A DNA stretch of 64,000 bases from contig JAEUKP010000017.1 in the NCBI GenBank assembly GCA_016794145.1, positions 98,607-162,606 on the forward strand. The letters run 5' to 3'. The notes beneath the pieces are model-generated. The model made no database searches. It saw only the letters and a program-made list of their open reading frames with translations, and was not told the DNA's origin. The stretch comes from Alphaproteobacteria bacterium (lineage in GTDB: Bacteria; Pseudomonadota; Alphaproteobacteria; Micavibrionales; Micavibrionaceae). Within the stretch, counting starts at the first letter, position 1. Each line of letters opens with the position of its first letter. Below are positions 1-8,094 of the stretch, in pieces. Position numbers and translations under genes: made by a program.

Positions 1-456
1 AAAAATATTCCATCTATGACGACAGCGCCCCTTGGAATGGGGGCATCCCATCTTAATTTTCTGCCGGGGCAGATGTCTTTTGATCAATATTTTTGTTTGG
101 ATGATGTAACCGGTGACGATCGTTTTATCAAATTCATGGTTGGAGTTTCTCCTGCGATGCTACAGAGAGGGTATTTGGTCGATCTCTCACGTGTTAATTT
201 TGCGCAACGAAAAGGGCCTTCAACCCCTATGGCCTGTGAGTTATGCGCAGGGATCGCAGGAACCGAGGCTTTAAAGATCCTTTTGAATAGAGGCGGCGTG
301 CGTGCTGCCCCTAAAGGCTTTCAATTTGACGCATATCGGAATGTGATGAGGCGAACATGGAGGCCGATGGGAAACAGAAACCCATTCCAGAAGATCTTAT
401 TCTGGTTGGTAAAAAGAATCCTTAACAAGAAGACTATCTCTCCAGAGGCAGACTAA
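1..456 (+). CDS. ThiF/HesA-type (E1-like) adenylyltransferase family protein, C-terminal part
   Basis: The reading frame is open from the first base, so this is the 3' end of a longer gene and the ATG at 16 is probably internal. The visible part contains a CELCAG segment followed by EALKILL and a tail with FDAYRN and GNRNPFQ. I recognise this as the C-terminal end of ThiF-like E1 proteins that adenylate carboxyl groups; the nucleotide-binding domain would lie outside the window. The last 25 residues are basic (WLVKRIL) and could contact a membrane. It converges with the minus-strand parA-like gene, 5 bases away. The family call rests on remembered motifs only and the substrate is unknown. Confidence 0.5.
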   Translation, partial: KNIPSMTTAPLGMGASHLNFLPGQMSFDQYFCLDDVTGDDRFIKFMVGVSPAMLQRGYLVDLSRVNFAQRKGPSTPMACELCAGIAGTEALKILLNRGGVRAAPKGFQFDAYRNVMRRTWRPMGNRNPFQKILFWLVKRILNKKTISPEAD

Positions 457-461
457 AGAGT

Positions 462-1136
462 TTATGCGGCCTGTGCTGTGCCGGATTTGAGTGCTTTGTT
501 CTTTTTGATTTCTTTGATCAGTGCATTGATTTCATCGGCAGCCAGGCTTCGTGGGTCTGATTCAATAACACCCAATCCATGCATAATAGATGACGCGAAT
601 GAGACGCGGTTCCCAAGCGATTGTTTAGCAACCTGAATGCCCATTCGTGCCAGATTATCCATGATTGCCCCATTCAAATTTGACTTTGGTGGGACACGAT
701 TCATTACCAACATCAAGGGTTTCTTTTCTGACAGAATCATCTTGAGGGTCGGAGCGCAGGCCCATACATCAAGAGGAGAGGGTTGGACAGGCATCAATAC
801 TAAATCAGCAAGACGGATAGCGATGCTTGACTCACTCTCAGCATGAGGGGGGGTATCAATAATAATATAGTCGAATTCTTTGGTCAGACGCGGAACTTCG
901 CGCATCATTTTCCATCCTTGTGTCTGCATCAATACAATTTTATTTTTGCGACCTAATGTCTCGGACCGAACCTTATGCCATTCGGAAGTTGACCCTTGTG
1001 GATCAACATCAATCATCAATATATCTGCCCCATCTTGTTGCAATGCCGCGGCAATTTGGGTGCTGAGTGTTGTTTTACCGGCACCACCCTTATGCTGGGC
1101 CACTGTAATGACTTTTCCAGTTGTTCCTGTTCGCAT
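462..1136 (-). CDS. ParA/MinD-like orphan partitioning ATPase
   Basis: 224 residues. It has a deviant Walker A (KGGAGKTT, residues 16-23), a switch I-like IDVDPQGS and a Walker B-like YIIIDTPPH, the signature of ParA/MinD ATPases that dimerise on DNA or membrane and position cargo. No parB follows, so this is an orphan ParA, perhaps for positioning a protein complex rather than DNA. The short N-terminus lacks the HTH extension of plasmid ParA. The start at 1136 is supported by an AAGGA ribosome site 9-10 bases upstream. It is divergent from sua5, with an imperfect palindrome between them. The cargo cannot be deduced. Confidence 0.85.
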   Translation of the reverse strand: MRTGTTGKVITVAQHKGGAGKTTLSTQIAAALQQDGADILMIDVDPQGSTSEWHKVRSETLGRKNKIVLMQTQGWKMMREVPRLTKEFDYIIIDTPPHAESESSIAIRLADLVLMPVQPSPLDVWACAPTLKMILSEKKPLMLVMNRVPPKSNLNGAIMDNLARMGIQVAKQSLGNRVSFASSIMHGLGVIESDPRSLAADEINALIKEIKKNKALKSGTAQAA

Positions 1137-1190
1137 GTTTTTTTCCTTTGAGATGTTTGTTTGTAACGGTTTTATCAGGAAATTTCAATC

Positions 1191-1215
1191 TTTTCACAAC
1201 AACGTGTTGCGAAAA
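1191..1215. promoter_or_regulatory. imperfect palindrome between divergent parA-like and sua5 genes
   Basis: Two 11-base arms (TTTTCACAACA and TGTTGCGAAAA) separated by ACG match as inverted repeats at 10 of 11 positions. It lies 54 bases from the parA-like start and 28 bases from the sua5 start, so it could be an operator for either or both. No regulator is identifiable. Confidence 0.4.
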
Positions 1216-1243
1216 TGGGTGGATTAGGGGTAAAACCCCTTTT

Positions 1244-2242
1244 ATGGAACCGATAGAGACACAAATTTTAACCATTTCATCCACCAATCTGTCTTATGCG
1301 ACAGAGCTTTTGGCAGCAGGACAGTTAGTCGCCTTCCCAACAGAGACCGTTTATGGTCTGGGCGCGAATGCAACCGATGGGAGGGCTATCGCGAGAATTT
1401 TTGAAGCAAAGGGGCGTCCGAGTTTTAATCCATTAATTTCTCATGGGTCTTCTTTAAGTATGTTATTGCCCGAAGCCCAGTTCGATGACAGAGCGTTATC
1501 ATTAGCCGATAAATTCTGGCCCGGGCCTTTGACGATGATTTTGCCCCGGAAGCAATCAGGCCATATTGCTGATTTGGCATGTGCTGGACTTTCAACTGTT
1601 GCCTTGCGGGTTCCTGCGCACCCTGTTGCACTTGATTTGATTGCAAGAGCCGGTGTGCCGATTGCAGCGCCTAGCGCGAACCAATCTGGAACGTTAAGCC
1701 CTACAACACCTCATCATGTCTTGTCGAGTTTAGGAGGAAAGATACCTCTTATTCTGGCAGGAGGATCAACCAAGTACGGTCTTGAATCAACAGTTGTTGA
1801 TCTTTCTGGCGAAGAAGTTGTTATTGTGCGCGCTGGTGCAATTACCGCTGAAGATGTTTCTGATTGTCTGGAATGTGAGGTCAGATATGAGTTGGAAGCA
1901 ACAGATAAACCAAGATCTCCCGGGCAATTGCTTCGTCATTATGCTCCGAATAAACCTTTAAGATTACGGGCTGTGGATATCTGCCCGGAGGAGGCTTTAT
2001 TAGCCTTTGGATCAACAAAATTTATGGGGCTTCGTGGTGGTGGATCCACTAAGGATCTTTCGGATGACCTGAAAATCAATTTGTCGGAAAAGGGAGATCT
2101 CCTCGAAGCGGCCGCGAATTTATTTTCCTATCTTCGTATATTGGATGAATCCAAGGCATCACAAATTGCCGTCATGGATATTCCGAATGTAGGAATCGGT
2201 ATTGCGATCAATGACCGATTAAAGCGAGCTGCTGCGAGGTAG
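1244..2242 (+). CDS. tsaC/sua5: L-threonylcarbamoyladenylate synthase (Sua5/YrdC/YwlC family)
   Basis: Forms threonylcarbamoyl-AMP from threonine, bicarbonate and ATP, the first step of the t6A37 modification of ANN-decoding tRNAs, in the cytoplasm. The YrdC domain spans about residues 14-200 and contains FPTETVYGLGANA and KGRPSFNPL (56-64), typical substrate-binding motifs. Residues about 215-332 form the extra Sua5 domain, so this is the long (332-residue) Sua5 type and not the short TsaC. The frame stays open upstream to 1121, but the ATG at 1244 gives the normal family N-terminus; the upstream part overlaps the parA-like start and is not conserved-looking. It converges with the redoxin gene, 16 bases away. 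Confidence 0.93.
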   Translation: MEPIETQILTISSTNLSYATELLAAGQLVAFPTETVYGLGANATDGRAIARIFEAKGRPSFNPLISHGSSLSMLLPEAQFDDRALSLADKFWPGPLTMILPRKQSGHIADLACAGLSTVALRVPAHPVALDLIARAGVPIAAPSANQSGTLSPTTPHHVLSSLGGKIPLILAGGSTKYGLESTVVDLSGEEVVIVRAGAITAEDVSDCLECEVRYELEATDKPRSPGQLLRHYAPNKPLRLRAVDICPEEALLAFGSTKFMGLRGGGSTKDLSDDLKINLSEKGDLLEAAANLFSYLRILDESKASQIAVMDIPNVGIGIAINDRLKRAAAR

Positions 2243-2258
2243 ATCTCCTGATTTCTTT

Positions 2259-2864
2259 TTAGTATTTAACACTGCACCCATACGGTTTTGTAGATGATAT
2301 AGCAACAGGTCTTCCTGCTTTTAGATCATTGAGTGCGGCAAGAATATAATTCTTGGCTGTTTTGACTTCTTCTTTTTCAAATCCTGACTTGTCGTCAATC
2401 GCCCCTGCATAAACCAGAACACCCTTTTCGTTAATCACAAACATATGAGGTGTTGTTTTAGCGGCATATAACTTCCCGATCTCACCTGACTCATCAATAA
2501 TGAGATGTGAAAAGTTTGCTTTTTGATCAGCATATATTTTTTTAAGCTCCGGCGCTGGGTAGTTACCCTCTTTGCCTTTTGCAGATGAGTCAATTGTTAT
2601 CCAGATGACATTATCTTTTGTGGCCTCTTTCTGGACTGCTTGCATATTACCTGTATCATATTGTTTATGAACAAATGGGCAGTCAGGGTTCGACCATTCC
2701 AGAACGATTGTTTTTCCTTTCAGACTGGACAACATGACATGATGTCCATCAACATCATTTGCCATGAATTCCGGGGCTGGGTTTCCAATTTCGGGGGCCG
2801 CGTGTGCGGGAGTCGTGAATGGCAGTAAAGCCAAGCCAAGAGTAAAGAGAAGAACGGGTTTCAT
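2259..2864 (-). CDS. periplasmic thioredoxin-fold (redoxin) protein with a single active-site cysteine
   Basis: 201 residues with a signal peptide ending near AHA (residues 20-22). The redoxin fold follows: a lead strand (GNPAPEF), SNPDCPFVHK with Cys62 where thioredoxins have CxxC, and a TTPHMFVINEKG segment with the cis-proline region. The second CxxC cysteine is absent (CPFV), as in AhpC/TSA-like and related families; a conserved-looking Cys197 lies in the C-terminal YGCSVKY. It sits 26 bases downstream of the DsbD-like gene on the same strand, so it is probably its electron acceptor or a co-regulated periplasmic thiol peroxidase or reductase. The exact substrate is unknown. Confidence 0.8.
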   Translation of the reverse strand: MKPVLLFTLGLALLPFTTPAHAAPEIGNPAPEFMANDVDGHHVMLSSLKGKTIVLEWSNPDCPFVHKQYDTGNMQAVQKEATKDNVIWITIDSSAKGKEGNYPAPELKKIYADQKANFSHLIIDESGEIGKLYAAKTTPHMFVINEKGVLVYAGAIDDKSGFEKEEVKTAKNYILAALNDLKAGRPVAISSTKPYGCSVKY

Positions 2865-2890
2865 GATTTAATATCCTTTGTGGTTGGTGG

Positions 2891-5041
2891 TTATTCTTCG
2901 CCATTAATGACATCTGCAATCAGGCTTGATGTCAGAAGTTGGGGCAGAATGATAGGGGCAGGGCGCGTGCCAGTTGTAACATCACGGGCACCATAAAAAA
3001 CATAAAGGGGGACCCCATTCCGTTCATATTTATTCAAATAGGCGGTAATTTCCGGATTTTGGTTTGTCCAATCCCCGACGACATATTGCACATTTTTTTC
3101 TTTAAAGAGAGATTGTGTGGAATCTGTATAAATTGCAATACGTTCATTGACCTGACACGTGATGCACCATGAAGCCGTCATATCAACAAAAATGGGATGA
3201 TCTCCGGCAATTAATTTATCCATTTCGGGTGTTGAAAAAGAAATAGACGGCACAGTTGTTTTTGTGTCTGTTTGTGTTTTCCCTGGGTCTGTATGGCTTA
3301 ATCCTGCGATCAGCAATGCCATCAGGATACTGATGATAGAGAGGGAATGAATGCTTGTTTTCCAAGGTTGGTTGACAGGTTCATGGCGGGAAATCCAGAT
3401 GCCGAATGCAATGAGAATCAGCCCGGACAGTCCGATCAGTGCGCCATATCCTCCGTTGACCTGTTGTGTGTAAACCCATATGAGCCAAGCAACAGAAGCA
3501 AAAAGTGGGAAAGATAGAAATTGTCGGAACGTCTCCATCCATACCCCTGGTTTAGGAAGAGATTGGCGAAGAGCCGGTATAAAGCAAAGTAGGAGATAAG
3601 GAAGCGACAGCCCGACCCCTAAGGCCATAAAAACAGAAAGAGCGACATAAGGAGGTTGTGTTAAAGCGTATCCCATCGCAGTCGCCATAAAAGGAGCGGT
3701 GCACGGGGTTGCAACGATGGTGGCCAGAACGCCAGTAAAAAACGTTCCCTTATAACCATGTCGAGAGGCTAGTCGATGTCCGATATTGGCAAGTGGCCCC
3801 GACTTGATTTCAAAGAAGCCAGATAAGTTAAGGCCCATGGTAAATAAGAGATAGGCAAGGAGAAGAATAACCACAGGATTTTGAAGTTGGAACCCCCAGC
3901 CGATCTGCGCTCCAGCCATTTTCAGTGAGATCAAAAGCCCTGCAATCCCTCCAAAACATGTTAGAATTCCGAGCATATAAAGAAGGCCGTGTATATTCGC
4001 ATGTTTCTGTTCTTTTTCAGACATTTTAACAAGGCTTAGGGCTTTCATCGAAAGAACAGGAAAGACACAAGGCATTAGGTTGAGAATGAGTCCTCCCAGC
4101 AGGGCCAGAAAAATGGCCTGAACAAAAGATGTTTCATCAGTTTGCAGTGGTTTTAGGTTGGATGATGAGCCCGGTGACGCCCCTTGTGCAGTGACTGAAA
4201 TTGAAAGTGAAACAGATTTTTTTTCTCCGGTTGAAGAGAGGTAGGTCAGAACAGAATTCAACGTTCCAATCTCGCTCAATGGCCTGGTATCACGACGGAG
4301 TTGGATGATTAGTTGGTCATCAATGATCTGGATATCCTGTTTTTCAGCATTTAAAATAACGCCCCATTCTTCGGGAAAGAAAAAGAAATCTTTTGCTCCC
4401 GCTAATGTCTTCTGACCTTCTTCGTCCAATTTAAATGTGATGATTAGATCTTGATCTTTTTCTTCAATCAACCCTTGCCAGGATTTTTGTGGAGGTATAG
4501 CGGCTCGGGCGGCTGTAAAGATTTCCGGGTGGTTTAACGTTGCGTGCGCGGCATCTTGCACCACCGGTAAAGTCATTGTGATTTCTTTGATTTCGGGAAT
4601 GCAGACGTCACGGCAAACAAGCCACGAAATTTTTGCTGTCAAGTTGACTTCATGGCCTCTGACGTTTTGCGGGACATCAATAAAGGTTAATAATGTTTCA
4701 TTATGCCCGAATCCAAAATTGACCAATGGACCTGTTGGTTGGCGTTCGGGGGCCGGGTACAGGATCTCACCAGCTTTGAATCCATCGGGTAATGTCCATT
4801 CAATAGATGTTGTTTCCCCTGAATCACCAGGATTTTTCCAATAGGTGTGCCATCCAGATGTGTGTTTTTGGGTGATCGCAAAATGAAGGGGCTGTCCAGA
4901 TATTATGGAATTGAATTCAGGGATCAGATGAGTTTCAACATAACGTGGTTTTCCATCTTTGGCTATCAGTTCCGCTGCTGCGGGGCCTGTGGTGAAAGCA
5001 ATCGCAGTTGATATCAGAACCAGAAGATTTTTAAGAAACAT
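2891..5041 (-). CDS. DsbD/ScsB-type transmembrane thiol:disulfide interchange protein
   Basis: 716 residues carrying electrons from the cytoplasm to periplasmic thiols. Three parts are visible. After a signal peptide, the N-terminal periplasmic domain has a cysteine pair in VCRDVC. The central membrane domain (from about residue 310) has MPCVFPVL and ATPCTAPF, the redox cysteines of the DsbD/CcdA core, and eight or so hydrophobic segments. The C-terminal thioredoxin domain has ASWCITCQ. The long N-terminal domain fits ScsB-like proteins better than classic DsbD. The downstream redoxin is a likely partner. It is divergent from aacS, with short tandem repeats in the gap. Confidence 0.88.
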   Translation of the reverse strand: MFLKNLLVLISTAIAFTTGPAAAELIAKDGKPRYVETHLIPEFNSIISGQPLHFAITQKHTSGWHTYWKNPGDSGETTSIEWTLPDGFKAGEILYPAPERQPTGPLVNFGFGHNETLLTFIDVPQNVRGHEVNLTAKISWLVCRDVCIPEIKEITMTLPVVQDAAHATLNHPEIFTAARAAIPPQKSWQGLIEEKDQDLIITFKLDEEGQKTLAGAKDFFFFPEEWGVILNAEKQDIQIIDDQLIIQLRRDTRPLSEIGTLNSVLTYLSSTGEKKSVSLSISVTAQGASPGSSSNLKPLQTDETSFVQAIFLALLGGLILNLMPCVFPVLSMKALSLVKMSEKEQKHANIHGLLYMLGILTCFGGIAGLLISLKMAGAQIGWGFQLQNPVVILLLAYLLFTMGLNLSGFFEIKSGPLANIGHRLASRHGYKGTFFTGVLATIVATPCTAPFMATAMGYALTQPPYVALSVFMALGVGLSLPYLLLCFIPALRQSLPKPGVWMETFRQFLSFPLFASVAWLIWVYTQQVNGGYGALIGLSGLILIAFGIWISRHEPVNQPWKTSIHSLSIISILMALLIAGLSHTDPGKTQTDTKTTVPSISFSTPEMDKLIAGDHPIFVDMTASWCITCQVNERIAIYTDSTQSLFKEKNVQYVVGDWTNQNPEITAYLNKYERNGVPLYVFYGARDVTTGTRPAPIILPQLLTSSLIADVINGEE

Positions 5042-5099
5042 GTTATTTATCCTATTGAAGTCGGGCCGTCTTAATTTATCATAGTGGGGCTATCATACT

Positions 5100-5158
5100 G
5101 GAAGTCACTTCCTGCGTCATTAACCATTCTTATAGTAACTTACCTTATAGTCACTTAC
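5100..5158. repeat. palindrome and 15-base tandem repeat in the dsbD-like/aacS divergent spacer
   Basis: GGAAG-TCA-CTTCC (5100-5112) is a perfect 5-base-arm palindrome. Seventeen bases on, CTTATAGTAACTTAC (5129-5143) is repeated directly as CTTATAGTCACTTAC (5144-5158), 14 of 15 identical. The block ends 40 bases before the aacS start, where promoter or operator elements are expected. Confidence 0.5.
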
Positions 5159-5198
5159 GCTACTATCTTCGCATATTCGCTTTAAAAGGTTACATTTT

Positions 5199-7157
5199 AT
5201 GACAGATATTTCCCTTTCCCCATTATGGATCCCCTCTGCTGATCAGAAATCCGATACCCATATTCTAAAATTTGCGATGAAAAATGGATTTTCGGACGCT
5301 GTAACGTATGATGAGCTTCATAATTGGTCAGTGACCGAGATTGCTGAGTTTTGGTCATCTTTCTGGGATTACGCCGAAGTGATCGGGGAGAAAGGCGATA
5401 AAGTCCTTTCCGGAACAGAGAGGATGGAGACCACAAAATTTTTCCCCAATGCATCGGTTAATTGGGCTGAAAATTTATTGAAACGCCGCGATGATTCAAC
5501 GGCTATCATCTTCCGGGACGAATTGGGAAGGGAACGGCAATTAAGTTTTAAAGAATTATCTGCGATTGTTTCGCGCCTTCAGCAAGCTTTCGTTGCAGCG
5601 GGTGTTCAAAAAGGAGACCGTGTTGCAGGATATATGCCCAATATGCCTGAAACGATTATCGGGGCGTTGGCCGCAGCATCGATTGGTGCGATTTGGTCAT
5701 CAGCATCCCCTGATTTCGGGGTCCAGGGTGTTGTCGATCGTTTAGGGCAGATTGAGCCTAAGATACTTATGTCTGTTGACGGGTATTTCTACAACGGAAA
5801 AATCATTGATGTTTTGCCGAAGTTGGCCGATATTTTACCAAAATTACCAAGCATTGAAAAAACAATTATTGTCCCCTTCGTCTCTGAACGTATTGATTTA
5901 TCAGGCCTCAGTGAGGCTGTGCCTTTCGATGATTTTATCCTTCCCCATACCGCAAAACAACCAACCTTTGAACGTGTTCCGTTTGACCATCCATTGTTTA
6001 TTATGTTTTCATCGGGCACAACCGGAATTCCGAAATGTATCATTCATGGCCATGGCGGAACATTATTGCAACATATGAAAGAACATCAGTTGCAATGCGA
6101 TATTCATGAAGGGGACAAGGTTTTCTATTTCACTACATGTGGATGGATGATGTGGAACTGGCAAATTTCAGCCTTGGCAAGTGGTGCAACATTGATGTTG
6201 TTTGATGGGTCTCCTTTCTATCCAGATCCTTACATTCTATGGGATTACACATCCAGACATGATTGCATGTTGTTCGGAACCGGAGCGAAATATATTGATG
6301 CGTTGAAGGCTCATGAATGTGTTGTCCAAGATAAGTTTGATTTGAAATCTTTGCGGGTGATTACTTCAACAGGATCTCCGTTGGTTCACGAAAGTTTTGA
6401 TTACGTTTACAAGGCAATTAAAAAAGATGTCCATTTGGCATCAATCTCTGGTGGAACTGATATTATATCGTGTTTTGTGATTGGGAACCCTATTTCTCCT
6501 GTTTATCGCGGTGAAATCCAAGGTGCTGGTCTTGGATATGCAATCCATGTGTTTGATGATAAAGGTCAGATAATGCCCCCGGGAAGTGGGAGTGGGGAGC
6601 TTGTTTGTACAAAGCCATTTCCGTCCATGCCTGTTGGATTTTGGAATGATCCGAACGGTGAAAAATATCATAAAGCCTATTTCGATCGTTTTGATGACGT
6701 TTGGTGCCATGGTGATTGGATCGAAAAGACAATACATGGTGGATTTATTATTCTTGGCAGATCTGATGCAACCTTGAATCCAGGTGGTGTTCGTATTGGG
6801 ACAGCGGAAATTTATCGACAGGTTGAACAGATTCCAGAGGTCCTTGAAAGCATTGCGGTCGGGCAGTTATGGGATCATGACGAACGTGTCATTTTATTTG
6901 TACGTCTGAAGGGGGATGTGATTTTAAATGATGAATTGGTTGCGCGCATCAAATCACGCATAAAATCTGGGGCTTCTCCGCGTCATGTGCCATCAAAGAT
7001 TTTACAAGTTTCTGATATTCCCCGGACAAAAAGTAATAAGATTGTTGAGCTGGCCGTTAAAGAAATCATCCATAATCGACCTGTTAAAAATATAGAAGCT
7101 CTTGCGAATCCAGAGGCTCTTGATCTTTATAGAAATCTGAAAGAGCTAACGTTCTAA
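5199..7157 (+). CDS. aacS: acetoacetate-CoA ligase (acetoacetyl-CoA synthetase)
   Basis: Activates acetoacetate to acetoacetyl-CoA through an acyl-adenylate, linking ketone bodies or PHB breakdown to acetyl-CoA. At 652 residues it has the normal family length. The N-terminal acetyl-CoA-synthetase cap (FWSSFWDYAEV) is followed by the adenylate-forming core with FSSGTTGIPK, TTCGWMMWNWQ and SGGTDI. The C-terminal lid has PGGVRIGTAEIYR and PRTKSNKIVELAV, where the second lysine is the usual catalytic residue. Acetate ligases have a different GWxTGH context, so acetoacetate is preferred. It is monocistronic and convergent with the flgH operon. Confidence 0.93.
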   Translation: MTDISLSPLWIPSADQKSDTHILKFAMKNGFSDAVTYDELHNWSVTEIAEFWSSFWDYAEVIGEKGDKVLSGTERMETTKFFPNASVNWAENLLKRRDDSTAIIFRDELGRERQLSFKELSAIVSRLQQAFVAAGVQKGDRVAGYMPNMPETIIGALAAASIGAIWSSASPDFGVQGVVDRLGQIEPKILMSVDGYFYNGKIIDVLPKLADILPKLPSIEKTIIVPFVSERIDLSGLSEAVPFDDFILPHTAKQPTFERVPFDHPLFIMFSSGTTGIPKCIIHGHGGTLLQHMKEHQLQCDIHEGDKVFYFTTCGWMMWNWQISALASGATLMLFDGSPFYPDPYILWDYTSRHDCMLFGTGAKYIDALKAHECVVQDKFDLKSLRVITSTGSPLVHESFDYVYKAIKKDVHLASISGGTDIISCFVIGNPISPVYRGEIQGAGLGYAIHVFDDKGQIMPPGSGSGELVCTKPFPSMPVGFWNDPNGEKYHKAYFDRFDDVWCHGDWIEKTIHGGFIILGRSDATLNPGGVRIGTAEIYRQVEQIPEVLESIAVGQLWDHDERVILFVRLKGDVILNDELVARIKSRIKSGASPRHVPSKILQVSDIPRTKSNKIVELAVKEIIHNRPVKNIEALANPEALDLYRNLKELTF

Positions 7158-7173
7158 AAACAGGTATACTTTT

Positions 7174-7197
7174 TTCGGGTGGTTTCATGAACAGAGT
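7174..7197 (+). repeat. dispersed repeat, copy A
   Basis: TTCGGGTGGTTTCATGAACAGAGT matches 34191-34214 at 22 of 24 positions (the 20-base core is GGGTnGTTTCATGAACAGnG). A third, slightly degenerate copy lies at 31135-31158 on the minus strand. All are outside intact genes. Confidence 0.7.
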
Positions 7198-7221
7198 CTA
7201 TCTTGAATAGACACCTAAATA

Positions 7222-7261
7222 TTTAAAAAAGAAGCCGGTTGTGATTTCTTCACAAACCGGC
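7222..7261 (-). terminator. Rho-independent terminator of the flgF-flgH operon
   Basis: Read on the minus strand, a hairpin with arms GCCGGTTTGTGA and TCACAACCGGC (7261-7234; one unpaired base) is followed by a T-rich tract (7233-7222). It lies 57 bases past the flgH stop, in the convergent gap with aacS. Confidence 0.7.
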
Positions 7262-7271
7262 AGAGTCGAGT

Positions 7272-7298
7272 GGGTAGTAAGGGTAGTAAGGGTAGTAT
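7272..7298. repeat. 9-base tandem repeat, three copies
   Basis: GGGTAGTAA occurs three times in a row, the last ending in T, just beyond the flgH stop codon. A related run (GGGTAAGTAAGGGTAGGG) occurs at 40569-40586 downstream of purA. Confidence 0.8.
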
Positions 7299-7317
7299 TC
7301 CTGAATCTTGTCTCTTC

Positions 7318-8055
7318 TCAGAATGGAAACAAAATATCTAAAAGCTGTGCACCGTTACGCGGTTGTTGGACATCTGTTATCTGACCTTTTCCTCCATATG
7401 AGATCCGGGCCTCTGCAATTTGGTCATACGAAATTGTATTATCGATATTTACATCTTGCGGGCGCACAACGCCTGCTAATTGTAGGACCCGGTTTTCATA
7501 GTTCACACGAACTTCTTGGATACCTTTGATAACCATGTTTCCATTTGGTAAAACCTGTGTGACCGTTGCAGCAAGTTTCATCTTAATTTTTTCTTTACGA
7601 TCAGTTGTCCCTTCTCCCTTATAAGAGGACGTAGAGTTTCCATTTACAAGATTGGCAGGGTCAACAGATTCAGGCAATATTCTGTTTAAGCTTCCTTCTA
7701 GACCAAGAAGATTAGGAATGCCTGCTGTCTCTGCGGTTGTTCTGCTGCGGTCAGATGTATTCTCCATCTTTCCTTTATCATCAATATCAATCACAACGGT
7801 CATAATATCACCAATTGTTTTCGCACGTTGATCTTTAAAAAATCCTTGTTTTTCTCCGGTCCATAGGGAATTCGCCTGTTGTGGAAATTCTGTTTTTGTT
7901 GGCATGGGCATCGAAACAGGTTGGTATCCTGCACTCATTGTCGGATCAATAATGGCAGATTGTTTTGGGGCCATACCGACTTCATTTAATCTGTCGACTG
8001 TATTGCAGGCTGTTAAGCTGGATACGGTCATCATGATCAGAACAATACGTTTCAT
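7318..8055 (-). CDS. flgH: flagellar L-ring protein FlgH
   Basis: Forms the outer-membrane L ring through which the flagellar rod passes. 245 residues with a lipoprotein signal (lipobox LTAC, Cys at residue 17). Family landmarks include SLWTGEKQGFFKDQRAKTIGD near residue 64, VVIDIDDKGKMEN, and the C-terminal GVVRPQDVN and ARISYGGKGQI. It is the last gene of the minus-strand flgF-flgG-orf60-flgA-flgH operon, 39 bases after flgA, and is followed by a terminator. Confidence 0.95.
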   Translation of the reverse strand: MKRIVLIMMTVSSLTACNTVDRLNEVGMAPKQSAIIDPTMSAGYQPVSMPMPTKTEFPQQANSLWTGEKQGFFKDQRAKTIGDIMTVVIDIDDKGKMENTSDRSRTTAETAGIPNLLGLEGSLNRILPESVDPANLVNGNSTSSYKGEGTTDRKEKIKMKLAATVTQVLPNGNMVIKGIQEVRVNYENRVLQLAGVVRPQDVNIDNTISYDQIAEARISYGGKGQITDVQQPRNGAQLLDILFPF

Positions 8056-8094
8056 TTTTACCCACCTTTCGGTTTATATGTTTATATATTTTTA

